A DNA stretch of 64,000 nucleotides, from assembly GCA_023418475.1 (NCBI GenBank), contig JAEZZO010000004.1, positions 1-64,000 on the forward strand, in the 5' to 3' direction. Shown in pieces: positions 1 through 9,086 of the stretch; positions within the stretch are counted from its first letter, which is position 1; each line of letters opens with the position of its first letter. Made by a program: the position numbers and the translations under genes. The notes beneath the pieces are model-generated. The model saw only the letters and a program-made list of their open reading frames with translations. It had not been told where the DNA came from and did not search any database. Origin of the DNA: Bacillota bacterium. GTDB lineage: Bacteria; Bacillota; Clostridia; Lachnospirales; Lachnospiraceae.

Positions 1-416
1 TTAGGCGGGGCTTATTAAAGTACTTCTAGTCCAGTAACTGCCACTCAAGTACCTTTCAAAAAATAGCAGATTGGCACTTTGGTTAGATTTATTCATTTTC
101 GGACTACAGTTTACGGAAACTCAAGCAATTAAAATAGACAAATTTTACTTAATTTAGAATTTATTAATACATTAATCAGATATTTGCAATGAAACAGATG
201 TTTTGATTGTTTAGATACTTCGTGGATCTGATTTGTAAACAAAAAGAATTGCAGACAAAAGAAATATCTGCAATGTAAGTAAAAATACGTTTTATAGAGC
301 GGTAACTTGACAGTATAGTATGATTAGCCAGACATAAGGTAGAGAAATAGGTTAAATTATAGATATACCGATATAACTTAAAACATATGATGGTGTCACC
401 AGGCAAATTCTTCAAA
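1..416. other. gene-free left edge
   Basis: No coding region with a convincing start and ribosome binding site was found here. The first ~60 bases could be the edge of a gene outside the window, but nothing identifies it. The sequence is AT-rich and the only clear structure is the hairpin at its right end, described separately. Confidence 0.5.
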
Positions 417-451
417 GTGAGTCATATGGAAAAGCAAACCATATGACTCAC
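417..451 (-). terminator. hairpin after the DUF885 gene
   Basis: A perfect 13-bp inverted repeat (417-429 with 439-451) encloses a 9-base loop, 14 bases beyond the stop of the minus-strand DUF885 gene. On the minus strand it is followed by a short, interrupted T tract, so it is a plausible but not strong intrinsic terminator. Confidence 0.6.
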
Positions 452-464
452 ATAGGAACTGCAA

Positions 465-2222
465 TTATTTGCGCTGATCCGAAATCCAAAGCTCCATCTG
501 GTTCTTAATAATTCCAAATTGTGCGGGACCTACATCTAGCAGGAACTTATGAAAACTCTTTGCGCTGAACTGTTTTCCTAATTCCAGTTCCGCCTGCGCT
601 CTTAATTCCTTAATCTCAAGATAGCCGATTGCATATGGAAGATAAATGGCCGGTTCTTCCAGTAAAGTATTATAGATCGAACCCGCTATATCCTTATCTC
701 CGATATACTGGCTTATATAATCAATGACCTGTTGCTTTGACCAACCTTCATAATGAATTCCGATATCTGCACGAGCGTACATGCAGAGGATAACAATATT
801 ATTATTTTCCAGAAAATCAGCAAGATTGTCATCGATTCCTGCATAATGATAAGAATACATTTCTACATAGGTTGCCCAGCCCTCATCATAACCTGTAAAA
901 TTAATGACATTACGGATTGGAGCAGGATGTTTACTGCGAAAATAGACACACTGGTATAAATGTCCCGGATAGCCTTCGTGAGCTACGGTTGTATAAATCA
1001 TGGACAGTGTCTTTTTGCTGTTACCATTAATATAGATGTTATTGTTTTTATAATTATCAATGGGAGGAACCAGATACATTGCCGGACTCAGATAATCTGA
1101 CAGGGACTCCGGAACATATTTGATATTACAGCTTACAGGTACCTCATCTGGAAAATCTTTTTTTATGTCTGTTTTTAAATCAGCTAATATTTCAGTCGGA
1201 TTTGTAATCGGGAAAGAGGAAAAAGTAAGATATTTATCAATTATATCAGGGTCTTTCTGTGTTAAGGCAGAGAGATTTGCAATATCGTGATTGATAGCCT
1301 TATTTAACATATCGCTCATTTCATCCATACTTTTTGAGGAGCCTGTTTTATATTTTGCAAGACATTCATAGTATGCCTGGCCCTCCGGATAGTAATATAA
1401 GCCGGCATTATTTTTGCCTGTTCCGAGCAGGTTTGTTAATGCATCTATTAAGTTCTGATATGCGGGAATTACATGGCATAAAACAGCTTCTTCATTCTTT
1501 TCCTGATAAGCTTTCTTCTCTTCTCTGGTTAAGCCGGTAAAGCCGCATATTTTTTCATTAAAGTAGCTGATTAAAAAATTATCACTTGGAGAACGGATAA
1601 AAGATTTACATTGACTGATAATACGATTAGCAACATAATCACTCATAAATAATCCATGTTCGGATTTTTCACGTTCATAGGCAATAATATCGTTAAAGTA
1701 TGTATCCACGCATCCCAGAAGATCGATATACTCATCTATATCCGTTTTTTTATAAAAGGAATATTCAGCCAGTAATATAGGGAGCTGGGCCTGAATACCG
1801 GTGGTCGGTCCAAGACATTCCCTGTAATAAGTAAAATCACTGAAATCCATATCCTCTTGGAGATAATTCTTCACAATCTGATATGTCAACTGTTGATTAG
1901 AATCTAATAATTTATAATCAAAAGTAAGCAGACGATTGAGCGAATTTTCGTTTTCCGCCAGATCTTCTTTCATTTGATGGATACTATAGTCTCCAAGCGT
2001 AGCCTCTGCAGGAGAGATACCATATTTCTCGGGGTGAGCAAGAGAATAATTTAAGGACAAGGTATCGGACTGAATTTCTTTTACAAATAAAGCATTCATA
2101 AAACTATCAAAATTCTTTTGTACATGTTCCTGCTTTGAGAGCTGGCTGCAGCTTAAGCTGTTAGTGAGAATACACAGTATAGACAAAAGTACCAGTATAT
2201 TTCTATATATTCTTTTACGCAT
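465..2222 (-). CDS. DUF885 family lipoprotein, putative zinc peptidase
   Basis: A secreted protein of 585 residues in the DUF885 family, whose members resemble zinc metallopeptidases. The N-terminus is a signal peptide ending in a Cys (Ser-Leu-Ser-Cys), an imperfect lipobox that suggests anchoring outside the membrane. The family's hallmark His-Glu-Gly-Tyr-Pro-Gly-His lies about two thirds along and supplies the His/Glu residues of the HExxH type. A downstream conserved Gly-Tyr-Asp-Glu-Gly-Trp supplies the third acidic region. I prefer the internal ATG at 2222, because a GGGGG ribosome binding site sits 8 bases before it and overlaps the first possible ATG at 2234. The gene stands alone on the minus strand, divergent from the flagellar group. 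The substrate is unknown. Confidence 0.85.
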   Translation of the reverse strand: MRKRIYRNILVLLSILCILTNSLSCSQLSKQEHVQKNFDSFMNALFVKEIQSDTLSLNYSLAHPEKYGISPAEATLGDYSIHQMKEDLAENENSLNRLLTFDYKLLDSNQQLTYQIVKNYLQEDMDFSDFTYYRECLGPTTGIQAQLPILLAEYSFYKKTDIDEYIDLLGCVDTYFNDIIAYEREKSEHGLFMSDYVANRIISQCKSFIRSPSDNFLISYFNEKICGFTGLTREEKKAYQEKNEEAVLCHVIPAYQNLIDALTNLLGTGKNNAGLYYYPEGQAYYECLAKYKTGSSKSMDEMSDMLNKAINHDIANLSALTQKDPDIIDKYLTFSSFPITNPTEILADLKTDIKKDFPDEVPVSCNIKYVPESLSDYLSPAMYLVPPIDNYKNNNIYINGNSKKTLSMIYTTVAHEGYPGHLYQCVYFRSKHPAPIRNVINFTGYDEGWATYVEMYSYHYAGIDDNLADFLENNNIVILCMYARADIGIHYEGWSKQQVIDYISQYIGDKDIAGSIYNTLLEEPAIYLPYAIGYLEIKELRAQAELELGKQFSAKSFHKFLLDVGPAQFGIIKNQMELWISDQRK

Positions 2223-2382
2223 AATAACCCCCATTCTGCCTCAAGTCCGTAAATATTCAGGCACCGGCAAGTCTGTTATTAAATACTTTTTATTTCATGT
2301 TTATTCGATAGAGGGATCCAAAAGAAGTAGTACTACATTTTTTTTTATTATTTTCCTTCCAGAATAATACAACTGCTAAAGG

Positions 2383-2410
2383 TTAAGTTTTCCCAAAAAT
2401 ATACCGAAAT
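2383..2410 (+). promoter_or_regulatory. sigma-28 (sigma-D) type promoter
   Basis: TAAG at 2384-2387, then 15 bases, then ACCGAAAT at 2403-2410. This fits the flagellar sigma-D consensus (TAAA, 15 bases, GCCGATAT) with three mismatches. It lies about 95 bases before the start of the FliK-like gene and is the only such site I found upstream of the flagellar group. Confidence 0.5.
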
Positions 2411-2504
2411 ATAACCGTAAGAAATATAATTTTAAAATATGGAAGATACTACTGATTTGTATTGCTGTTTATCTCTTGAGCCGCCAGTAGAAATGGAGAT
2501 TGCT

Positions 2505-5500
2505 ATGACCTACAGTATTGCTGTGAATGAAAAAAACAGAAATAGAACAGATAATACTTCAAAAGAAATTACAATAGAAAATAATCAAAATAAAGGTTTG
2601 CAAAAGTTGGTAAAAGGACAGCTGATCACGGGTAAGGTGGTTGCTGTTGATGATAAGGTAAGCCTTGATTTTGACGGGTATATAATTGATGCGAATAAAA
2701 GCTTGTTCAAAAATGTCGCAACCGGTGATATTAAGAGCTTTGAAGTATTGAAAACAACTGGCAGTGAAATAGAACTGAAGCTGATAGAAAGCGTGACACA
2801 AAAAAATAGTAAAACAATCAAAGCCACCCTACCAAATGAAACGGACTGGAATACCTTGCGTGCAAAAAAAGAGAAGGATGCAAAAAAAACAGACTGGGAG
2901 GAACAATTTAAAGATACGAAGGAGAAACTGGAGGAAATCAGTGCAAAGCTTACTGGGAAAGATTGTAAACTGCTGGAGGAGGAAGGAATTGCTCTTGAAA
3001 ATTATACAATAACCGGACTTTATCAAGCTTTAAACCGGATGAAAGAGGGTAGCGGGGAAGCGGATCAAAACGGTACGTTTCAGATGGTTTCCTTTGACAA
3101 AAAAGCATTGTCGGACAGGCTGAAGGTTAAAAACCTGCCGGCAACGGAGGATAATCTTGCAAAATTAACAAAAGCGCTGGAGCTTAGCGGATCCATAATA
3201 AATATGGATGATAAAGCAATAAAATATCTGATTTCTTCCAATACCGAGCCAACTGCTGAGAGTATATATAAGGCCTGCTACAGTACAAGCATTCAAAATC
3301 CGAGCCGTAAGCTTACGGACCAGGCATGGAATGAGCTTGGGAAGCAGGTAAAGAATGTAATTTGCTCGGCCGGTTATGAACCAAATGAGAAAAACCTTAA
3401 CGATGCAAAATGGCTGATTGAAAACCAGCTTCCGCTCACCTCCGAAACCTTTACATATAAGAAAAATCTGGAGGAAATGAAATCCGGTACAGATAAAACA
3501 GATATTTTAAATAAAATGGTTGAGGGGATGAGAAGGGGAGTTAATCCGAAAGATGTATCTTTAGAGCCGAAGAAAGCTCCTTCGGGAGAAAAACTTCTGA
3601 AAGAGATCTCCTCTATCAGTGACGAGGCGGTGAAGGAGGCAGTGAAAATGGGAGAGAATCTCACTGTCAAATATCTGGTTACGATACAGGAAGAACTGGA
3701 TGCCGGTCATAAAGTACAAAAAGCTGGCGAGGAAAATGTAACGGAGGCAGAAGCATCAGGTAACTCTAAGACAGCAGAGGCAAGTAATTCGGATACAGTA
3801 AAGAAAGAGCTTGCCCCGGTAAATGATTATTCGTATGAAGAGATCAGGGCAAAAAGGCAATTGGAGGAAATTCGCCTTAAGATGACACTGGAGGCTGCGA
3901 ACAGGCTCGAGAAAAAGGGCTTTTCAATCGAGACGGAAAAGCTGGAGAAGGTAGTCGCAGAGCTTCGACGGCTGGAGGATGATTATTATAAGAATAGATT
4001 GCAGGAAGCAGATGCAGATACTTCAGAGGAATCTGTCAGAAGTTTAAGGGATACCTCACAGGGAATAGAAGCTTTAAGAAATATGCCATGTGCGGTACTT
4101 GGAAGCACCTTAGCCCGACAGAGTACACAGACCATCGCAGGACTTGTTACGGAAGGAAGCAGATTACAGGCACAATATGCTAAGGCAGGGGATGCATATG
4201 AGACTCTTGCAACAGTTCCGAATGCAGAATATGGAGATTCCCTGCAGAAAGCCTTTGCAAATGCTGACTCACTGCTGGCACAGCTTCAACTGGAGGATAC
4301 GCAGGCAAATAGAAGAGCGGTGCGAATACTCGGCTATAATCAAATGGATATCTCGAAGGAGTCCATCCGTTCGGTAAAAGCTTATGACCATCAGGTTTCT
4401 TCCCTGATCAACAACCTTCACCCGGCTATCACCATAAGACTGATCAAGGAGGGAATAAATCCTCTTAATATGCCGATTGGTGAGCTTGGAAGTAAGATAG
4501 AACAGTTAAAGGAAGAACAGGGCATTTCATCGGAGGATAAATACAGCACGTTTCTTAGAAACCTGGAAAAGCATAACGGGATAAGCGAGGAAGAGAGAAA
4601 AGCGTATATCGGAATATACAGACTTCTCTATAATATAGACAAATCAGACGGGGCAGCTCTTGGGGCAGTTATAAAAGCGGAGCAGGAAGTAACTCTTAAT
4701 AATCTTCTGGCAGCTGTTATGACGGGCAGAAAGGGTGGTATCAATGCTGCGGTAAAGGATGATTTTGGAACGCTGCAGAGCCTTACACGCAAGAAGGAGA
4801 CAATCGGAGAACAGCTGCAACTGTTTGCGGATGGTCAGATACAATCTGATACGGAACCTCTTTCAGATAATGGAAGCATTACAGGCGAGCCCCAGGAAGA
4901 AAGAATGCAGACGGAGTATATAAACAGTGTAATAAAACAAATCATGGATCAGGTAACCCCGCAGAAGCTTAGAGAAGCCGCAAGCAATATGCGTATATTG
5001 CAGGCGGGGGCACCATTATTATCATCAGAGTATGATTTACTGGATAATATGAAGAACATTCCAGTTGAAAAACTGCTGGAACAACTTCGCGAGATAAAAA
5101 ATAGTGAAACTACGGAGGATAAATATTCACAGAAGGTACAAACGATACGGGAGCTATGCAAAACAGCAGAGCAGTCCATCCGTTTCCTGAATGACTATCA
5201 TGTATCCAGTACGCCCCTGAATATTATTATGACAAATAATCTGTTAAGTAATGGAGAATCATCCATCAAAAAAGTTTTAAAAATGAAAGATGAAAATTTA
5301 GTCGAAAATTCAGAAAATAGTCTTAAGGAAATGAATGATATCTCCGATAAACTTAATGACAGGGAATCTATGAAGGAAGCTTATGAGCAGCTTGCGCTGG
5401 ATGCGAAAGCTGCGCTTGTGAAGGCCTGCTCCGTGGAAAACAACGGGATTATTGACAGCAGGAGACTGGCCGAGTTAAAGAGTATGAGCCATGAGATGAC

Positions 5501-5975
5501 TTTCCTCAGTACGCTGGCAGAGAAAGAGTTTTACCGTATTCCAATTGAGACAATCAGCGGAATAACCGAGATGAACTTAACAATAATACGAGGAACACAG
5601 ACTTCCGGGAAGGTATCGGTAAGTATTGCGTCCGAGCGGCTCGGGAATATAAGAGCTGAATTTTCATTAAAACATCAGGAACTAACAGGATTTTTCGGCA
5701 GTGACAATCCGGATGGATTGGATCTGATACAAAATAATATCAAATCAATTAATAATACGGCGCAGGAAAATAACGTAGTAATAAAGCAGATTGATTTCGG
5801 CATCCAGAATAGGGAGAGAGAAACGTATATCTATCAAAATACGGATCAAACGGCGCAGGCTTCTTCGGTTACAGAAGATACAGAGCGAATTCTATACAAA
5901 ATAGCAAAAGCGGTTGTACTGACCGTAAGAAATGCAGAAAATAATGAGAAGCTTCTCGAAAAAGCTATTTCATAA
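2505..5975 (+). CDS. large FliK-like flagellar protein (DUF6240-type)
   Basis: A protein of 1156 residues, mostly charged and helical, directly upstream of flagellin. The last ~130 residues look like the C-terminal domain of hook-length control proteins (FliK): a strand with 'GKVSVSIASERLGNIRAEF' is followed by a helix with a closing 'KQIDFGI' strand. Clostridial flagellar loci often carry such long FliK-like proteins, annotated DUF6240. If so, it would be exported and act in hook length control or substrate switching. The middle (residues 80-900) has repeated helical blocks and an acidic linker near residues 425-460. The start at 2505 has GGAG 6 bases upstream; an ATG at 2439 lacks one. It has no hydrophobic segment or signal peptide. 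The specific family assignment is from memory, so function is moderate confidence. Confidence 0.7.
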   Translation: MTYSIAVNEKNRNRTDNTSKEITIENNQNKGLQKLVKGQLITGKVVAVDDKVSLDFDGYIIDANKSLFKNVATGDIKSFEVLKTTGSEIELKLIESVTQKNSKTIKATLPNETDWNTLRAKKEKDAKKTDWEEQFKDTKEKLEEISAKLTGKDCKLLEEEGIALENYTITGLYQALNRMKEGSGEADQNGTFQMVSFDKKALSDRLKVKNLPATEDNLAKLTKALELSGSIINMDDKAIKYLISSNTEPTAESIYKACYSTSIQNPSRKLTDQAWNELGKQVKNVICSAGYEPNEKNLNDAKWLIENQLPLTSETFTYKKNLEEMKSGTDKTDILNKMVEGMRRGVNPKDVSLEPKKAPSGEKLLKEISSISDEAVKEAVKMGENLTVKYLVTIQEELDAGHKVQKAGEENVTEAEASGNSKTAEASNSDTVKKELAPVNDYSYEEIRAKRQLEEIRLKMTLEAANRLEKKGFSIETEKLEKVVAELRRLEDDYYKNRLQEADADTSEESVRSLRDTSQGIEALRNMPCAVLGSTLARQSTQTIAGLVTEGSRLQAQYAKAGDAYETLATVPNAEYGDSLQKAFANADSLLAQLQLEDTQANRRAVRILGYNQMDISKESIRSVKAYDHQVSSLINNLHPAITIRLIKEGINPLNMPIGELGSKIEQLKEEQGISSEDKYSTFLRNLEKHNGISEEERKAYIGIYRLLYNIDKSDGAALGAVIKAEQEVTLNNLLAAVMTGRKGGINAAVKDDFGTLQSLTRKKETIGEQLQLFADGQIQSDTEPLSDNGSITGEPQEERMQTEYINSVIKQIMDQVTPQKLREAASNMRILQAGAPLLSSEYDLLDNMKNIPVEKLLEQLREIKNSETTEDKYSQKVQTIRELCKTAEQSIRFLNDYHVSSTPLNIIMTNNLLSNGESSIKKVLKMKDENLVENSENSLKEMNDISDKLNDRESMKEAYEQLALDAKAALVKACSVENNGIIDSRRLAELKSMSHEMTFLSTLAEKEFYRIPIETISGITEMNLTIIRGTQTSGKVSVSIASERLGNIRAEFSLKHQELTGFFGSDNPDGLDLIQNNIKSINNTAQENNVVIKQIDFGIQNRERETYIYQNTDQTAQASSVTEDTERILYKIAKAVVLTVRNAENNEKLLEKAIS

Positions 5976-6074
5976 TATTATACTTGGCTACAGGGACGTT
6001 GCCATCAATTTATGGCCAACCATCACAACAGGGACGAAGATGGGTGCTAAAAGAAAGGGTGCAGGTGAAAAGAA

Positions 6075-7637
6075 ATGAGAATTAATCATAATATTTCAGC
6101 CTTAAAAGCAAATAACCAATTATCCATAACCAATAAAGCACTTGATAAAAGTCTGGAAAAATTATCTTCCGGGTACCGGATTAATAAAGCGGCAGATGAT
6201 GCTGCAGGACTTGCCATTTCTCAGAAGATGAAGACACAGATCTCCGGATTGGATCAGGCGTCCAGAAATGCCTCGGATGGTATCTCTGTCATTCAGACAG
6301 CAGAAGGTGCCTTGTCAGAAGTGTCGTCCATGCTTCAAAGAATGAGAGAGCTTTCCGTACAGGCTGCCAACGGTACAAATACAGCTGCGGACCGAGTTGC
6401 GATACAATCTGAGATTGATCAGCTAAATGAAGAAATAAGTAGAATTTCGAATACAACAGAATTTAATACAATGACATTGTTAAACGGAGATATTGACAGA
6501 AAATCTTATTCCAGTGACAATAGTGTTAATCTGGTCTCTCAGTCTGATACGGTATCTGTAGGTAATTATAAGTTAAAAATCACACAGGATGCAAGGCAGG
6601 CCGTAGTGGTGGGAGCAGCTACCGACTTAGGATCAGGCTTTACTCCCGCGACCAGAAAGATCTCAGCGGCGGAAGCCGGCACCATTACGATAAATGGTGA
6701 GACGGTTAAGGTGGAAGAAGGAGATTCAGTTGATAAAGTTTATGAGAAAATAAGGAATGCTTGTGATACCATTAATGCAAGTGTGTTCGCAATAAATGCT
6801 GGAGATCAGCCGGCACCTGGAAATTTTAATACGGCGGGATACATTAATAAATCATTGGAAGCGGGAGATCAATTAGTATTTGTCAGTGGGGAATATGGTT
6901 CTAAGCAGTCACTTAGCATTCACTGTGATAATTCATCTCTATGTACAATTATGGGACTATCAATTCAAGGTGCGAACGCAAAAGGTTATGATGCACAGGC
7001 AGAAATAATCCTTGATAATACTTCCAAATTTAATTCAACTGCGACTGTGGCAACACAGGGGAATAAGATTACAGTAACGGACAGCAGTGACTTTAAAATG
7101 GTATATCAGGTCGATCCGGGAACTGTAAAAACAGAATTCAAGGATTATCTGGTTGGCTTTAATAGTGAATTGAATCCGGTAGATGCTCCTGTAACAGATG
7201 CTTCGGATATAAAATCCATTGCGGTAACGGTACTGGAGGCCGGTCCTATTGACCTGCAGATCGGTGCGAATGAAGATCAGACAATGGCGGTTAGAATACC
7301 GAAGGTTGATCCGACCACACTTGGAATCGATAAAATAAATATTGGTACCCAGACAGGTGCAGAAGATGCCATTGCTTTACTGGATGAGGCAATCAACTAT
7401 GTCTCAGCAATCCGTTCGAAACTGGGAGCTTATCAAAATCGTCTGGAACATTCTATTTCCAATCTGGATGTATCCTCAGAAAATATGACGGAATCACTAT
7501 CCCGTATTGAGGATGTGGATATGGCGGAGGAAATGGCTTCCTATACACAGAAAAATGTGTTGTCACAGGCAGGTACTTCTATGCTTGCACAGGCTAATCA
7601 GAGACCGCAGACAATATTAAGTCTGCTTCAGCAATAA
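6075..7637 (+). CDS. fliC: flagellin
   Basis: A flagellin of 520 residues, the filament subunit exported through the flagellar type III apparatus. The conserved N-terminal D0/D1 region covers about residues 1-140 and begins MRINHNISALKANNQL, with the usual SSGYRINKAADDAAG. The conserved C-terminal D1/D0 region covers about residues 430-520 and ends in the typical Gln-rich helix finishing LLQQ. The central 160-420 part is variable, as expected for surface-exposed D2/D3. The gene follows the FliK-like gene by 100 bases and precedes the FliS-type chaperone. The ribosome binding site (AGGTG) is weak for a highly expressed protein. I did not see a separate sigma-D promoter immediately before it. 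Confidence 0.96.
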   Translation: MRINHNISALKANNQLSITNKALDKSLEKLSSGYRINKAADDAAGLAISQKMKTQISGLDQASRNASDGISVIQTAEGALSEVSSMLQRMRELSVQAANGTNTAADRVAIQSEIDQLNEEISRISNTTEFNTMTLLNGDIDRKSYSSDNSVNLVSQSDTVSVGNYKLKITQDARQAVVVGAATDLGSGFTPATRKISAAEAGTITINGETVKVEEGDSVDKVYEKIRNACDTINASVFAINAGDQPAPGNFNTAGYINKSLEAGDQLVFVSGEYGSKQSLSIHCDNSSLCTIMGLSIQGANAKGYDAQAEIILDNTSKFNSTATVATQGNKITVTDSSDFKMVYQVDPGTVKTEFKDYLVGFNSELNPVDAPVTDASDIKSIAVTVLEAGPIDLQIGANEDQTMAVRIPKVDPTTLGIDKINIGTQTGAEDAIALLDEAINYVSAIRSKLGAYQNRLEHSISNLDVSSENMTESLSRIEDVDMAEEMASYTQKNVLSQAGTSMLAQANQRPQTILSLLQQ

Positions 7638-7786
7638 TCAGTCGGGAAGCAAATTCCTCGTTACTGGAAGTAATGTGATGTGTACATAACGGAATAGGCA
7701 TAATAACGCACGAAACCCGTAAATTATCTGATCTAGAAGGAATGAAAATATAAGATAGAATATGCAGCACACCATGGGAGGATATC

Positions 7787-8266
7787 ATGAAGAAGGAAAC
7801 GGTTCAGGCTTATTCGGTAAGAGTAACGCAGGCTTCAAGAAGTGAACTTATCGTAATTTTAATTGAAATGATACTCACTGAAATAGCAGAAGCGAAGGAG
7901 GCCGCAGCGATAGGTGATCTGGATATCTTTGACCGTGAACTGAAAAAGGCGCAGAAGTATGTAAATGAATTAATAGTGCCGCTGGATTATCAGTATCCAA
8001 TTTCTTATGATTTAGTCAGCCTTTATCTATATATTAATAAAAGAATTATCACAGCGATTATCCAGAAACAACCGGAACCATTAAACAGTGCGGAGACAGT
8101 ATTAAATAAGCTGTTAATAGCTTTTGAAGGTGTCAGCAAAGAGGATAAAAGCGGACCGGTGATGCGAAATACGCAGCAGCTTTATGCGGGCTTAACCTAC
8201 GGCAAGGGAGTACTGAATGAAACTTATATTGATCCGGGAAACAAGAGCCGTGGGTTTATTGTATAA
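7787..8266 (+). CDS. fliS: FliS-type flagellin export chaperone
   Basis: A helical protein of 159 residues with the FliS layout. It has an N-terminal Gln-Ala-Tyr capping region, then 'ASRSELIVILIEMILTEIAEA' as the first helix, a helix with 'FDRELKKAQKYVNEL', and a 'SYDLVSLYLYINKRI' helix that matches the family's 'a.nLy.LYdym..rL' region. FliS binds the C-terminal helix of flagellin in the cytoplasm and prevents early polymerisation. Position right after the flagellin gene (149-base gap) supports this. It ends with a ~40-residue extension containing 'YAGLTYGKG'. A good GGAGG site precedes the ATG. The sequence is diverged from the textbook FliS, so it could be a paralogue specialised for this flagellin. 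Confidence 0.78.
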   Translation: MKKETVQAYSVRVTQASRSELIVILIEMILTEIAEAKEAAAIGDLDIFDRELKKAQKYVNELIVPLDYQYPISYDLVSLYLYINKRIITAIIQKQPEPLNSAETVLNKLLIAFEGVSKEDKSGPVMRNTQQLYAGLTYGKGVLNETYIDPGNKSRGFIV

Positions 8267-8435
8267 ATAAGCCATAACATAAGATGAAATTACTGTTTGC
8301 GAAGAGCAACTAATTTCAGAGGTACAAAAGGTTTAAAATACGAAGGTAATAGTTACAAACTATTTTCAGCACACAAGAAGAAAGTTGCGGTTCGATAAAA
8401 ACGTAAAGTACGAAGTGATAGGTGACAGAAGAGAG
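8267..8435. other. gene-free stretch between convergent genes
   Basis: The start of an 820-base gap between the convergent fliS-like gene and the minus-strand cluster. No open frame with a start and ribosome binding site was seen, and no clear terminator directly follows fliS. The rest of the gap is described as a tandem repeat (8436-8760) and a palindromic element (8863-9075). Confidence 0.5.
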
Positions 8436-8760
8436 TTATTAAGAACAAGAGACGAAAAGTTATTAGAAACAAGAGATTAAGTTATTAGAAACAAGAGATT
8501 AAGATTATTAGAAACAAGAGATTAAGATCATTAGAAACAAGAGATTAAGATTATTAGGAACTAGAGAAAAGAGTTATAAAGAACAAGAGGCTAAGGACTA
8601 CAAGAGATTAAGAAATATTGGAAACAGCGGATGAAGAGTTATCAGACACAAGAGACTAAGGTTATTATGAACATAGGATTAAGCGCTATTGGGAACAAAG
8701 GATTAAGAATTAATAGCTACAGATGACAAAGAGTAATTAAAAACAAATGATTGGAAGTTT
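8436..8760. repeat. degenerate tandem repeat, unit ~22-25 bp
   Basis: At least four near-identical units of the form TTATTAGAAACAAGAGATTAAG run head to tail around 8460-8553. They fade into more diverged copies on both sides (8436-8459 and out to about 8760). The unit contains an in-frame TAA, so it does not encode a repeat protein. Units are contiguous with no spacers, so it is not a CRISPR array. It lies between convergent genes. Confidence 0.8.
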
Positions 8761-8862
8761 CAGAAACATGAGACAAAGGGTCTTAAGAATAAATAATATG
8801 TACTTAGTTCTACAGAGGATGAAGAACTGGATATACAAAAGTATGTGAGGAACTGCGGATGA

Positions 8863-9075
8863 AAGCTGCCTCAAATTACGGAAGGGATGATACCGGGTGA
8901 TCGGTGCAGCCTTCAAGTGTAATTTGGGACAGCTTATTTTTATTACATAGGAAAGTTCGTCCTATGTAATAAAAATTCACCGGGAGGATGCGCAGCTTCG
9001 CGCGCGGAACAAAAGCTGTTCATTATAGATCTATAATCGCGAGAGTGTACGTGGCACGCTTTTGTTCTGCCAGAA
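8863..9075. repeat. compound palindromic intergenic element, copy 1
   Basis: Three nested or adjacent inverted repeats. The first is an outer pair (CTGCCTCAAATTAC near 8865, GTAATTTGGGACAG near 8920). The second is a perfect 16-bp hairpin (8937-8952 with 8960-8975, loop AAGTTCG). The third is a downstream pair built on GGAACAAAAGC and GCTTTTGTTC. The same order of parts recurs at 19160-19390. Both copies sit between convergent genes, so they may act as bidirectional terminators; on either strand the 16-bp hairpin ends in a U-rich arm. Confidence 0.75.
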
Positions 9076-9086
9076 GAATTAACGTT

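Noticed and set aside
2439..2504. Longer start for the FliK-like protein
   Set aside because: No ribosome binding site, whereas the ATG at 2505 has GGAG at good distance.
8436..8760. CRISPR array
   Set aside because: Units are contiguous without spacers, degenerate, and no cas gene is in the window.
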